Positions 25,017-35,570 of a stretch of 64,000 nt of DNA are shown here, piece after piece. The number at the start of each line of letters is the position of its first letter. Positions within the stretch are counted from its first letter, which is position 1. The stretch comes from Phialocephala subalpina (Eukaryota > Ascomycota > Leotiomycetes > Helotiales > Mollisiaceae). The DNA lies in NCBI GenBank assembly GCA_900073065.1, contig FJOG01000001.1:3042366-3106365 (forward strand), read 5' to 3'. Under the pieces are notes generated by a model. The model had not been told where the DNA came from. It saw nothing but the letters and a program-made list of their open reading frames with translations, and did no database searches. Made by a program: the position numbers and the translations under genes.

Positions 25017-25838
25017 ATGAAGCCGTGCCTTTCAACGGACGTCGAAAACAAAGCGAGAGTCAAGATGTCTCTTCGTAAGGACGACAAGACTTCCGATAGC
25101 AACTGTTCTGCAACTGGTGTTGAGGAGACCTCCGATAAAGGTATTAAAAGTGACGCTCTGCCGCCGACAACTGGGCAAGTGTTAACCAAGACAGAACTCA
25201 AGCTGGGACCACTCACCAAATTCAAATTATTTCCTAAACTGCCAGTCGAACTTCGTCTCAAGATCTGGAACTTATGCCTACCACACGCCAAGACGATTCG
25301 AATCGAAGGTCACGCTCTCCAGAATGAGATATTCGACGTGGCTCTCATACCCCACCCTCGCGATCTTCCCCTTGCTCTTCTCAATGTCTGCAAAGAATCC
25401 AACGAGACCTTCATCGAACACCTTCCTTGCGTATTACCGGTATGCAGCAAAGACGGTCAGGGCGACAGCTACTACACGGGGCTTCAGCAGCTTCGATTCG
25501 GTGACGTCGATACTATTCATATCAACGATTTCGACAGAATCTACCCCAAGCATCAGCCGTTAATTTCCAAGCAGAGCTGGGTCGGTCAAGTCAAGAAACT
25601 GTCTGTCTCGATGAAGAATAACTGGAAGGTGGACTGGCCACAGCTTTTGGAGGACTTCAAGGGTTTGACGAAGCTTGAGATCGAATGCAAGATCATTTAT
25701 CTTCCCAACACTTACCTTTCGCGCCACTGGGCGCAGAGTCTGGTGGAACTGCAGAGTCTGAAAGAGTCCCGGGGAGGAGATGCCACATTCCCTGAGATTG
25801 CAGTTAGGGAGTTCAATACCTTCAGGGCGAGGGAATGA
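25017..25838 (+). CDS. 2EXR-domain protein, copy 5 (intact)
   Basis: A single exon of 273 codons begins at the first in-frame ATG (MKPCLSTDVENK); a later ATG at 25065 is also possible. After a charged N-terminus come FKLFPKLPVELRLKIWNLCL, LLNVCKESNETFIEHLPCVL, LQQLRFGDVDTIHINDFD and a C-terminal FPEIAVREF. It is the most complete member here and a useful reference for the broken copies. Function unknown. Confidence 0.8.
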   Translation: MKPCLSTDVENKARVKMSLRKDDKTSDSNCSATGVEETSDKGIKSDALPPTTGQVLTKTELKLGPLTKFKLFPKLPVELRLKIWNLCLPHAKTIRIEGHALQNEIFDVALIPHPRDLPLALLNVCKESNETFIEHLPCVLPVCSKDGQGDSYYTGLQQLRFGDVDTIHINDFDRIYPKHQPLISKQSWVGQVKKLSVSMKNNWKVDWPQLLEDFKGLTKLEIECKIIYLPNTYLSRHWAQSLVELQSLKESRGGDATFPEIAVREFNTFRARE

Positions 25839-26060
25839 AAGAGCTATTTGGAACAGGGGAGAGATTTCTGAGTGCATCAGCCTCATGGGGGTGACTATGA
25901 AGGGGAGCAATCATGGAGAAATACTGGAGACTTGATGGTTATGATGCCAGAAAAAGCAGTCACCTTACACCCCAAGCTCTCAATCTGCCCACGATTCAAG
26001 AACTTTCAACTCTGTTTCATCCATGTTTCCACTCTTCATCAAATCTTCCAGACCCTTTGC
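25839..26060. other. Spacer after the 2EXR cluster
   Basis: No feature seen. Confidence 0.4.
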
Positions 26061-26336
26061 TCAGTGATTGATCTCCTCCGCATGGCCACCGATGCTGCCT
26101 CTCATGACCTGAATCAGCAGGTTATTTTCCTTCTCCCAATGTTTCACACTTTCTTTCATGGTCTCGGTCTTTTGCTGAATAGCTTTGTATTCCAGACGAA
26201 GTCGGTGGTTAGCACGTTTCAAGTCCTTCACCTCAATTTGGAGAGACATTACCTCCCATGCCTTTGCTGAGGCTGGGTCGAGGTTGGAGGCTATTGCTGA
26301 AATTGCAATTTCTTTGTTGAGAGCGGATTCTGCCAT
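26061..26336 (-). CDS. Small coiled-coil protein
   Basis: A 91-codon frame with its own ATG. From residue 25 on it is a strong heptad-like coiled coil (VMSLQIEVKDLKRANHRLRL, then EYKAIQQKTETMKES). There is no signal peptide, membrane segment or known domain. It is the best preserved of three minus-strand coiled-coil frames in 26-27.8 kb, which may share an origin. It could be expressed, but no family is recognised. Confidence 0.4.
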   Translation of the reverse strand: MAESALNKEIAISAIASNLDPASAKAWEVMSLQIEVKDLKRANHRLRLEYKAIQQKTETMKESVKHWEKENNLLIQVMRGSIGGHAEEINH

Positions 26337-26806
26337 AGCTGTATTCTTGTTAGAGTCGAATTTTCCTACTTCGCAACTACACCTCTAAGATTCGAGAGCA
26401 GAATAAAATGTTGATGGAGAAGAGGATTTTTAAATGGCGCTGTCGCGCTGAGAATTTGATTATTTAAGTATGGAATAAGTTTTTGAATAAACGAAGACCT
26501 CAGGTACATTCAAGAGCTTAGCCATTATCCGACAGCTAAGAGTCACCGGGAGACTATTTTCAAATTACTGGTTCATGTTACATTATCCTACAAATGAGAG
26601 TATTAACGACATCTTCATTCAAACACTGACGCTTGTGGCTGTAGAAATTACTGCCCCCAGTCTTGATCTCCGTATCCTCGCAGTGTGATTTTGAAGGGTG
26701 TAAACGGAGTTGATTCTTCTAAATCTACGTGAGAAGTCCTCTTATGGAAGGAGCTTCGAACTAGCTGACAACGAAAATGCGATGTCACGTGCTGGAGTGC
26801 TGGATA

Positions 26807-27196
26807 TCACAGCAGCAGATGTCGAACAGAATTTTTCAATCGCGCATTCCGACTTATGATTCCTCTCAACCTGATCTGGGCCCCGTAATTGAGCTCAACT
26901 TCATCCAAATGCTGTCTCAACTCTACATTTTCCCGATCCGCCTTGGCTAATTTGAGTTTCAAATCTTCAACTTCTCGCGCGAGTGCGTCCCAAAATAGCT
27001 TCAGCCACCGGATCTCTGACTTAAGGTTTCTGTATTGATTCGCGCAAAAGAAGTGGCTGTCGTCAAAGTGTGGAATCCGGGAGGTTTGTGGTGCGGGAAG
27101 AACTTTATGGTGGAGGAATGTTGTTCCGCCAGCGCCGAGTGGCAGAGTAACGGAAGACCATTCTTGAAATTTAGTGCTCGCACTTGACGGTTTCAA
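26807..27196 (-). pseudogene. Coiled-coil reading frame without a start codon
   Basis: The frame is open for about 130 codons but contains no ATG. Its second half is coiled-coil-like (ALAREVEDLKLKLAKADREN, then VELRQHLDEVEL). It may be an exon of an unrecognised gene or a decayed relative of the frame at 26061-26336. Confidence 0.3.
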
Positions 27197-27425
27197 GAAA
27201 GTCGGTCAGTTCCTTCATATCTTACTAGTGGCAATTGTATGTTTTAGAAGACTCGAGTGCATCAAGCCTCTCATTTCAATTCTAGTTGCGTCAGGTAGAG
27301 CCTTTTCAAAAGTTTCCAAACCAAGCCATAGTGAAAGAACTCTATTAAGATGCATCGGGGTTACTGATTATTACGGAGCAAAAGGGAAAAAAAGGCATTC
27401 CAAATAGCCCGGATTCCTTTCCACT

Positions 27426-27800
27426 CTACTCCCCGAGTAACCTTTTGCAGAAGTTCAAATTGATTTTCAGTTCCGCTACTTCCTTCGCCAGCTTTGCTAC
27501 TCTGGAACTGAGCCTCTTCTTCTCTTTCTTGGCATCGTCTCGCTATGAATTAGCGGTGTCTCGCTCCCCTCGAAGTCGTTTGTTGTCGCTTTCCAATTCT
27601 TGGATTCTGGCTACGAGATCTTGTCGCGTCGGACTTGATGTGGCATAATTTCTGATTCGTTGAGTCGAAGGTGGAGGGAGGTGGGTTCTGGGTTTCGAGT
27701 CTCGGATCGCGAATGGAAAAGGAGACTTGATTGATTTAAGCAGTACTAGTGACCTTTCTTGAACATAACGGAAGCGTCTATTTGCATCCCAAGAGAACAA
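27426..27800 (-). pseudogene. Coiled-coil reading frame interrupted by one TAG
   Basis: The frame reads RQDLVARIQELESDNKRLRG, meets a TAG at 27543-27545, and continues in the same frame and style with RDDAKKEKKRLSSRVAKLAK to a second stop at 27426. Heptad character is kept on both sides of the first stop. There is no ATG at its beginning. It is either a recently broken gene or an exon read through after splicing. Confidence 0.35.
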
Positions 27801-29594
27801 GGAAACGGTTGTGTGTTTGCCAGAAAGTGTGTCAGATCACTGATTCAAATTCTTTCATGCCAACGCACGATGTACATGCAGATCATCAAACTTTATTTGA
27901 TGAGTATGCCGACTCAGCTATTTTGTTTGGTTGAGGAGAGACAATACGTTGTCCTACTTGCATTGGGGTGGGTAGATTGGGTGAAGGCAGGATCTGGTGT
28001 TGTTTCTCGGCACTCGATTATCGGCCGAGCCGAGAGCTCAGGGGCTCAAGCGAGGCCGAGACCAAACATCACCAGAAGTCTGAGAACGCGAGAACCGAAT
28101 TTCGGAAGAAGGTTTTCGAGATGGAAACGGGGCTTTTTCAGCATATTGTTGGAGGTCTCGAACTAACTCAATCTTTTCCCCTGCTTGCTGTAGCCAGATG
28201 GTGAGGCTCAATATACTTGCACTCAGCCATTCTGAGCTCCTACTTGTGCTTGAATACAAAGACGGGCCAAATGTCCCTGTGCAGCTGAAACATCCACTCT
28301 TTTTCTCAATCACTACACCATTGAAGCACCATTATCTCCGTTTGTGCGGCTCATCCCATCTGTATCCAGACACATCATGGGATAGAAAGAATATTCTAGC
28401 ACTCAATAAAACTCTCTTTTGGATCGCTCAAGTAATCGTGGGATTAGGAAAGGCCTTTCTTATTCTTCTTTCTCAACTTTATTATATAGGATTACTAAAG
28501 TGTTTCGCCTGTTTGATGCAAGCTGTTTCTTGAAATATATTAAGGAAAGTATTTATTATTCATATAATTTAGAATTTATTTATTACGATTTCAATTTAAT
28601 TAATATTTTAATAAAAAAGTAATTCTAATTATTAGAAACTTTAATTCTTATCAAAGGAAAAGAGAAAAGTTAAGCGTTAAAATTAAAATTAATATTTAGA
28701 CGAATAAGGAATACTAATTTATTTACTTGAGAATAATATATATAAATTATCAAAAATTCAAAAAGATTTATTTCGGAGGAAAAAAAATATTTGAATTATT
28801 ATTAAATAATTTTCTTTGGAAATAATTTATTATATTTATTATATTTATTATATTTATTATATTTATTATATTTATTATATTTATTATATTTATTATATTT
28901 ATTATATTTATTATATTTATTATATTTATTATATTTATTATATTTATTATATTTATTATATTTATTATATTTATTATATTTATTAATATTTTTATTCAAA
29001 GATATTCTTATTATTATATTATTATTAATATATATAAAATAATATTTATTAATTTTCTCAATTTAATAAAAATATTCTTTGTCTCAAAATAATGAAATTC
29101 CCTTTAAAAGCTAGTATATATATTGCGTCCGAGCTTATCTTCTTCTCAGTAACCTCTTAAAACCCCATAGCTCTTCAAGGTTCCTTCCAATCCCGCACAG
29201 AATCATTATCGTATTGCCACGACTCTCGGTCGAGATCTTTAACCCGCAGGCCAGATAAGTTATTTTCTGATCTGAGCACACATCGAAAGAACAGGCCACC
29301 AGTGGCCTTTGCCAGTCCACTTCCAACCTCGGATTCCTAACTTCGCTGCTTCTGAGTAGTATTGAGAAGAGTCCAATATCATCATTTCAAGCTTCATGAT
29401 GGGATTTAATTTCAAGATCTGCTTTTTCTAGGAAGGTATACTGAGTGAGTACGAATCATCCATTCGTCCTTTTGAACACACGTAATTTTCTCACGTTCGA
29501 ACCGCCAAGTGGTGTTGCAGAGCGTGGCCAATGGGAAAGTAGTTATTTAGAAAGTCTTCCCTAGGTGGGCACTTCCAGTCCCTGCGGGGTAATG
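27801..29594. other. Gene-free; includes an AT-only block
   Basis: Bases 27801-28500 show no gene. From about 28530 to 29120 the DNA is almost purely A and T, as in RIP-degraded repeat remnants, with the satellite at 28827-28984. Composition returns to normal after about 29125. Confidence 0.6.
28827..28984. repeat. 9-bp AT satellite (TATATTTAT), about 17 copies
   Basis: The unit is repeated head to tail with no visible variation and reads as (Asn-Lys-Tyr)n on the minus strand. It lies within an AT-only block. Confidence 0.95.
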
Positions 29595-30926
29595 TCAAAG
29601 TGTCAAGACAAAAGCTAAGAGGACGAAGAGACCCAACTTGACATCGGGAAAGGCGAGTATTGCTGCTCCGGACTTGGAGGGAGCCCCAGTAGACGTAGGT
29701 GATGGGACTGCCGACGCTGAAGTTGATGCCGACAGATCCTCCAGTGAAGACATCACCTATTCTTGTCCATTAAATCGCGAACCCCTAACTTCAAGGCCAA
29801 TGGGCGAAACATACCTTGTCAACAACATGCACAACGCCATTATTGGTACTGCATCTATTATTAGTCTAGCTCAAGACCAAACTGATAGTAAAGCCACTCA
29901 CATAACATTCGGACTCACCACCTTCGCATCATTAAACCACACCTCTCCCTCCTTCACCGTCACCCGTATTTTCAATTCATTATCCGACAAGTACACTTGA
30001 CCATCCTCCAAGAAATTCGTATACAGCACCTGAGGAAAAGTATGCATCTTCATCGCACTTTCCAGAGCCGAATTGTTGAGGTTGTTCTCAGGATGCTGGG
30101 CATTTGCGAAGGCGGCATCGGTTGGTCCGATGCAGGTGTAGTTGGCGCTGTCGTCGAGATCGTCCCAGATGCCGGCGCGGGTGATTGCACTGTCGAAGGA
30201 ACTGAGACCAGAATTGCGGATCGTTGTAGAGCAGTGCTCAGGTAACGTGAGGAATCTAGGTTCATATTAGCATGGGACTTGCAATTTGAAGTGGATGGAG
30301 TGCATGAGAGGCTCTAGGACGACATGGACTTACTGATCGATCATCTGAAACATTCCTCCATCCCATATCCCATCCAAGGCCGTCAAGTTTGCATCAGATG
30401 AGAGTCCTGATCGCACCTCTAAGCTTTGTAGTCCTGCACCCCTTACACGGAACTTCTTGCTGCTTGACTGCAGTCCTGATTGGATGAAAACAACCTGGCC
30501 ATTCGCACTTGCAGGATCTGAAAAGTTAGCAGAAAGCGCTGCGCCTGCGGATCGATTGTTGTACTGCTCGCCAACCAAAAGTGATGGCGCCGTGAGACCC
30601 CTCGACTCTGAGAAGTTCGCACTAGACAGTCGCCCAACTAAGACATGGTACTGAATGAGCGATGTAAGCTCAGTTGTTGAAAGAGCCGTGATCGAGTATC
30701 CGTTATCTCGCTCATATTTTGCAAATGCGTCGTTGTTGGGAACGAGGATAGTGTGGGGTTCAGTGGAAGAGTTTGTAAGTAGCAGACTTGCTAGAGGGAA
30801 GTTGTTCTCGTAGAAAGAAGTAAAGTTGGACAGCTGCGAGTACTGGCTAATGGCGGCATAAAACGATGCTTGTGCGCCGGTGCCGAGAGCGCAACTGAGA
30901 TATAGGAGAGTACTTGAGAGTTGCAT
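29595..30926 (-). CDS. Fasciclin (FAS1) domain cell-surface protein, probably GPI-anchored
   Basis: Exons 30926-30334, 30255-29902, 29848-29815 and 29756-29595 sum to 380 residues in one frame. The N-terminus is a signal peptide (LSSTLLYLSCALGTGAQA). Two FAS1 domains follow: the first has TILVPNNDAFAKY and LIQYHVLVG, the second YTCIGPTDAAFANAQHPENN and ends with NNGVVHVVDKVM. A Ser/Thr-rich linker (ASTSASAVPSPTSTGAPS) leads to a hydrophobic C-terminal tail (LGLFVLLAFVLTL), the arrangement of a GPI-anchored protein. FAS1 proteins act in cell adhesion at the wall or membrane. N-glycosylation sequons are frequent. The start is the first ATG before the signal peptide. Confidence 0.9.
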
Positions 30927-31683
30927 GAGTTCGAAGTCATCAATATGACCGACGCTCGGGATTTACAAAGTCTCAACACTAGAACTGGGGGCCATAGTGT
31001 ACTAATAGATTTTCAGCCATGTTACAACGCAGCCTAGCTGCGAATGAGAGATGCCTTTTGGCGAGCAGTTGGAGTGAGGTGCCACCTGGTTCGAACAGTC
31101 AGACTACTTGCGCGGCAGTGGGCTTGCTTCTCCCATTCCGATTGTCCGAAAGTGCCGAAAAATCTTGGCCCATGTAAGTCTCAGACTCAGCCTTATCAAA
31201 CTGTCCGCAGGCACTGGCTTTTTTTCAACAGGGTGTTGTGGTAGAATTATGTCGTGGTGATGCTTAGTAAGGAGGCTTCTGAAAATGCCAACAATGATTT
31301 GCTCGGTTGGAAAACAGAATTCTCATTGCAGCGGCTCTTTCCACAACCCCGATGAGTTGCAGACGCCAAAACACATGCAAAAGCATGCGACTGGTACCAA
31401 GTTTTCAGCTTGACTTCGGAGCTGACAAGTTCAGCATTTGATTGGAATTACAAAAGGATCCCCAGTCCTCAGCTCTTCTGCTGTTGACGTATGCAGGAAT
31501 GGCACACACAGATCCTCTCGACTGCAGCTTCTGATCCTGTGGACTGATCGCAAACTCTGGGAACAGTATTCCCATGTGCATTCAGAGTTTATTTCAAACA
31601 CAGGAACGGTCTCACGATGGGTCCAGTCTGTTGTATGAAAGAATCATCGCAACTCTTCTACTAGTGTCTTCTCGAGCAAAGCT
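30927..31683. other. Intergenic between divergent surface-protein genes
   Basis: It holds the promoters of the fasciclin gene and of the membrane-protein gene at 31684. No gene is supported. Confidence 0.5.
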
Positions 31684-32783
31684 ATGCATCTATTTATACG
31701 ATGCTTTGTTACCTCGTGGGTGTTTGTGGCACTGCTTTACGGCCACATACATGCCTTGGTGTTCAATCCAATAGCCAAAAGCACACAATATAATCTGGGC
31801 CTCCAAATTGGCATAGGCCCAGAACCAACATCTTTTCCACATGCATTCCGCGGCGCACATCAGTTACGGCAAGCTGGCGATTCCAATCCTACTTGTGGCT
31901 GGATTGATGGAAATGAAGGTATGAGTAATCTCGTCCTGATTTCAGGTCGTGTATCGTGAGAGCAGCAGTGCACTTGCTAACACACTTGTCACAAAGCCGA
32001 CCCTGTCACTTGCGCATCAGCACAGTTCATCTGCGGAACGACTGAAGCATCTATAGTGGGGTGTTGTGAAAGGAGAACAGGAAGTGCTTTGTGCGGCGAC
32101 ATACTGACCACCTGCTATGACTTTCTGGGAGTGCCTTGCGATACTGCCTGTCAAGCGAACTTGAACAATCTGATCTGGTGAGTTCCTTTCACCATTCAAA
32201 GTGGTGTCATACGCCACATGATCTCTTCGCATGCTTACCCGCTCATCGCAGCATATCTCCGACGCCTTACTGTGTTAAATACTTGTACACCAGTGGCTCT
32301 ATCGGATATGGCTGTGGTCCGTACAGCAGGCTCACCAAGACCGTCGCCCTCACCATAAATTCCAACGGAGCAGGCCCCTTAACAGGTGTTGGAGCTAGCG
32401 ACTCCATAACATCCTCCTCCTCGTCCTCTACCACCTCTTCAACTTTAACGACACTGACAACATCTTCTTCCTCTCTAACCCCAACACACTCCTCGACCAA
32501 CCTCAGTGGAGGTGCCATAGCAGGAGTATCTATCGGCTCCGCTTTGGGCGTCGTTCTCATCTCTCTCACGATCTGGTGGATCTTTATGAAGCGGCCGCGC
32601 AGCTCTTCTGCGGAATCCACTCATCAAGAATCGGAAGCGGGCGGAAATCACAGGTCTATACGCGACTCGGAGACGCTCTATGGGTCAGTGCATTCGCCGA
32701 AGATTTTGGGACCTAGCCCTGGGCAACAGGGATCATATGTAGGTCCGACAATGCCGGAGATGGATGGGGAAAGGCACCGATAG
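31684..32783 (+). CDS. Cys-rich secreted-ectodomain, single-pass membrane protein
   Basis: Exons 31684-31918, 31997-32177 and 32252-32783 give 315 residues in frame. The protein has a signal peptide (residues 1-24), then an ectodomain with about 10 Cys (CASAQFICGTTEASIVGCC, then CGDILTTCYDFLGVPCDTAC), a Ser/Thr-rich stalk, and one membrane segment (AIAGVSIGSALGVVLISLTI) followed by a basic stop-transfer KRPR and a 70-residue disordered cytoplasmic tail. The layout is that of fungal wall-sensor-like or Mid2/WSC-like membrane proteins, but no named domain is certain. The divergent neighbour is the fasciclin protein, also cell-surface. Confidence 0.8.
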
Positions 32784-33492
32784 CCAAGTCTAGGTCGGTG
32801 CCTGGATTTACAAGGGATTTTCTAGGCCATGGGTTATATCCATTTTGTTTCAATTCGAGATACATAATGGTAGATAATGTAGGAAAAGTCGGGGAGGGCG
32901 CTGGGAGAATTCAATTGGCGTGTAACCTGGATATTTTGGAGTGTATTCTACGAACCGCCACTCTAGCTCATCTAATATCTTTCGTTCAAGCAAAAAGTAA
33001 ACTAGGTATCAAAGTGGCCATTAAATCTATTAATTGATATCTAATATTATTATAAAAATTATATAAAATTATTTATTTATTTGATTTAATATTTTATTAT
33101 AATTATTTATAATCAAAATTATAATTATATAAATTCAAAGGAATTTATTTCTTATAAACTTACCTTTAAATTAATTTCAAAATATAAAGAATATTCGAAT
33201 ATATTATTATTAACTTTCGATTAAAAATAATATAATTAAATAATTATAAAGTTTTTATTATTATAATTTATTATAAAGCTTATAATATATATAATTAATA
33301 ATTAATTTGAAAAGATTTAAAATATTAATATTTTATTAACTTTTTATAATAATTATTAAAGATTTTTATTATTTTTATATTTTATAAATATTATTAATTT
33401 TTTAATATAAATTTATTTTATATAACTCGAAATTTTTAATTTTATTATTAAGAATATTCTTTATATTATAAAGTTTTTCTTTTTTATATAAA
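32784..33492. other. Transition into AT-only DNA
   Basis: Normal composition to about 33030, then nearly pure A/T up to the retroelement. This is typical of old RIP-degraded repeats. No gene. Confidence 0.7.
33487..33492. repeat. Target-site duplication, left copy (TATAAA)
   Basis: TATAAA directly precedes the 5' LTR and recurs directly after the 3' LTR at 41598-41603. Confidence 0.75.
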
Positions 33493-33754
33493 TGTCACGT
33501 ATAGGATTGGGTGTCCTACTGGCGCAGCCTCTGGCTGGCTTACAGCCACCACCTAAGGCTGCGTAGCCTCCATAACCTACGTAGAGCTCGCGTAAGCTTA
33601 CGCGTAGCGTAGGAGGTCTTACGGGGGCTATGCGGTTGTTATTCTTAGGCTGTTATTCTGTATATAGGGGCTCTCTGAATCTCTGGCAAAAAGACAGAGA
33701 TTAGTCTAATACTAATCTGACTTATTGTTGCCTCCTTCTATTCTACACCTCACA
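33493..33754 (+). repeat. 5' LTR, 262 bp
   Basis: It begins TGTCACG and ends CTCACA. It aligns without gaps to 41336-41597 with about 15 differences, all transitions. It contains the 16-bp palindrome CGCGTAAGCTTACGCG at 33589-33604. Confidence 0.93.
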
Positions 33755-33808
33755 TTCTAATCTCTCTACTTTAAGGGTTAAAAGTTCGATAATAGCGCGC
33801 ACGAAGCT

Positions 33809-35570
33809 ATGGCTGCCAATAACAGCAACGGAGAAAGAGCTCTTACGGGCCCTCTTTCAGCAGATAGTAGCGTCCTTCGCTCTCAGGCTCAGCAACTCTC
33901 TCAGAACTCTAGGGGAAACGGCGAATCTCTTACCTCTAGGACTCTAAGTAGCAACGCAAAGGCCGCTACTAGTAATCCTCAACAAATTACTGAAGGCCTT
34001 AGCCAAACCTTAGACTATGGACAGCAACTTAGCGCTGCTCTAAGCACTGCTCCCAGCGTTGGAAACAGAGACACTCCAACTGAGTCTCCAGGCAAATCTT
34101 TCAAGTCTCCAGTTGGCTCCGATCGCGTCTAGGAAAGGCCTCGAGACCCTTCCGCCGACCAGGCAGACTAGCGCTTTCTTGCGCGATAGCAGGAACAACA
34201 AGACCTCTTGAACCAAGTCCTCGATACGGTTCAGCGTCTACAGGCCCAAATCAACGCCGGAAACGACGCGTATCGCCAGCGCGGACTTAAACGGGGTGGA
34301 TTGACCCCTCGCAGAGAATATATCCGCGACAAATACGATCAGGGGCCGGGAAACTCCGCTGACGGACTTCGTGGCCCTTACGCGTCAAGCGCTCTCAACA
34401 ACGAGAGAAGAGAAGCCTCCAAAAACCTCCCGATTGGAAACGCGTCTCAAAACCCAAGGCCGACTTTCGACCTTCCCCTTAAGACGCCCGTTCGACCTAC
34501 CTTCGAAGCACCTGTTTCGGACCAAATATTCGACCCTCCTCCAAGCTTCGACGTCGGACTTGAGATACGAAGAGAAAGCTAAGCAAAGTCTATTACTCTC
34601 CCTCCGTTTTACGAAGGAAAAGATATTGCAGAGCATCGAACCTTTTTCGACGCTATAAAGGACGTTTTCAGAGCTCAACCTTTCACGTATAACTCCTACC
34701 GATTAAGAGTAAATACCACGGCGACGCGCTTTAAAACAAACTCGAAAGTGAAGAATAAGTAGTCTCTCCTACAATCCTCCGCTATTGGCCTTTTTAGGGT
34801 CCGAATGTCTTAAGCAAATCAAAAGTCTTAGGCATACGATCTTATCGCATTACTTTAAAAACGCGAAACGAATGCTTTCGCAAAGCTTTAGCGTCTCACT
34901 CAAAACAGTAGTAAAAACGAGACAGTATCGGAAGTCTATAATCGCATACGCGAGTACGAACGAGACTTATTAGTGCGCAGAGAAAGCGACCGCGTACAAA
35001 CCTTTTCGAACGCTATTACGAACCCTTTTACGAAAGGATAGTAGTATAATAAGACTAATGGGATTCTTTTTCTTACAGTGGACGTACTCTTACGGGACCT
35101 TCAAGAGGTTGAGCTACAGTCTAAAAACCTTTAAAAGATGAAGAAGAGTTATTTCGACTACGATACGAAGAGGAAGCGAAACGATAGAGATAATGACGAG
35201 GGCTACGACTCCTTTAAGAAGTTTAGACTTGATAGTAGGAAAGATAAAGGCAAACGGGAGTTACGTTCTTTTAATTAGAGTTCTGGCCCCGGTAAGCCAT
35301 TTAGCTTTAGTTCAAGAAACGGCAGTAATAACGACTCGGAAAAAACTTATTGGACTTGCAGTGGGAAAGGACATTTCTCCGGAGATTCGCGCTGCCCGAA
35401 GTACGCAAAATGGGCTAAGGAAAACCCTGAGAAGGCTAAAACTAAGGAAGATTTCCTTAGGGCTAGAAAGAGTGAGAAGTCAATTAAGGTAGTATACAAG
35501 AAGGCTTTTAACGTGATAAAGGAGCCTTTTCGGACTTTTTTCGGCTCGGGAAAAAACGCAATCAAATTTT
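33809..35570 (+). pseudogene. Retroelement gag-like region
   Basis: The frame begins with ATG 33809 (MAANNSNGER, Gln/Ser-rich) and passes through several TAG/TAA codons. A capsid-like part (LPPFYEGKDIAEHRTFFDAI, near 34600) and a zinc-knuckle-like block near 35355-35400 (WTCSGKGHFSGDSRCP) are recognisable. The first knuckle Cys is Tyr. Confidence 0.75.

Noticed and set aside
28802..28999. 65-codon frame of repeated Asn-Lys-Tyr
   Set aside because: It is a direct translation of the 9-bp satellite.
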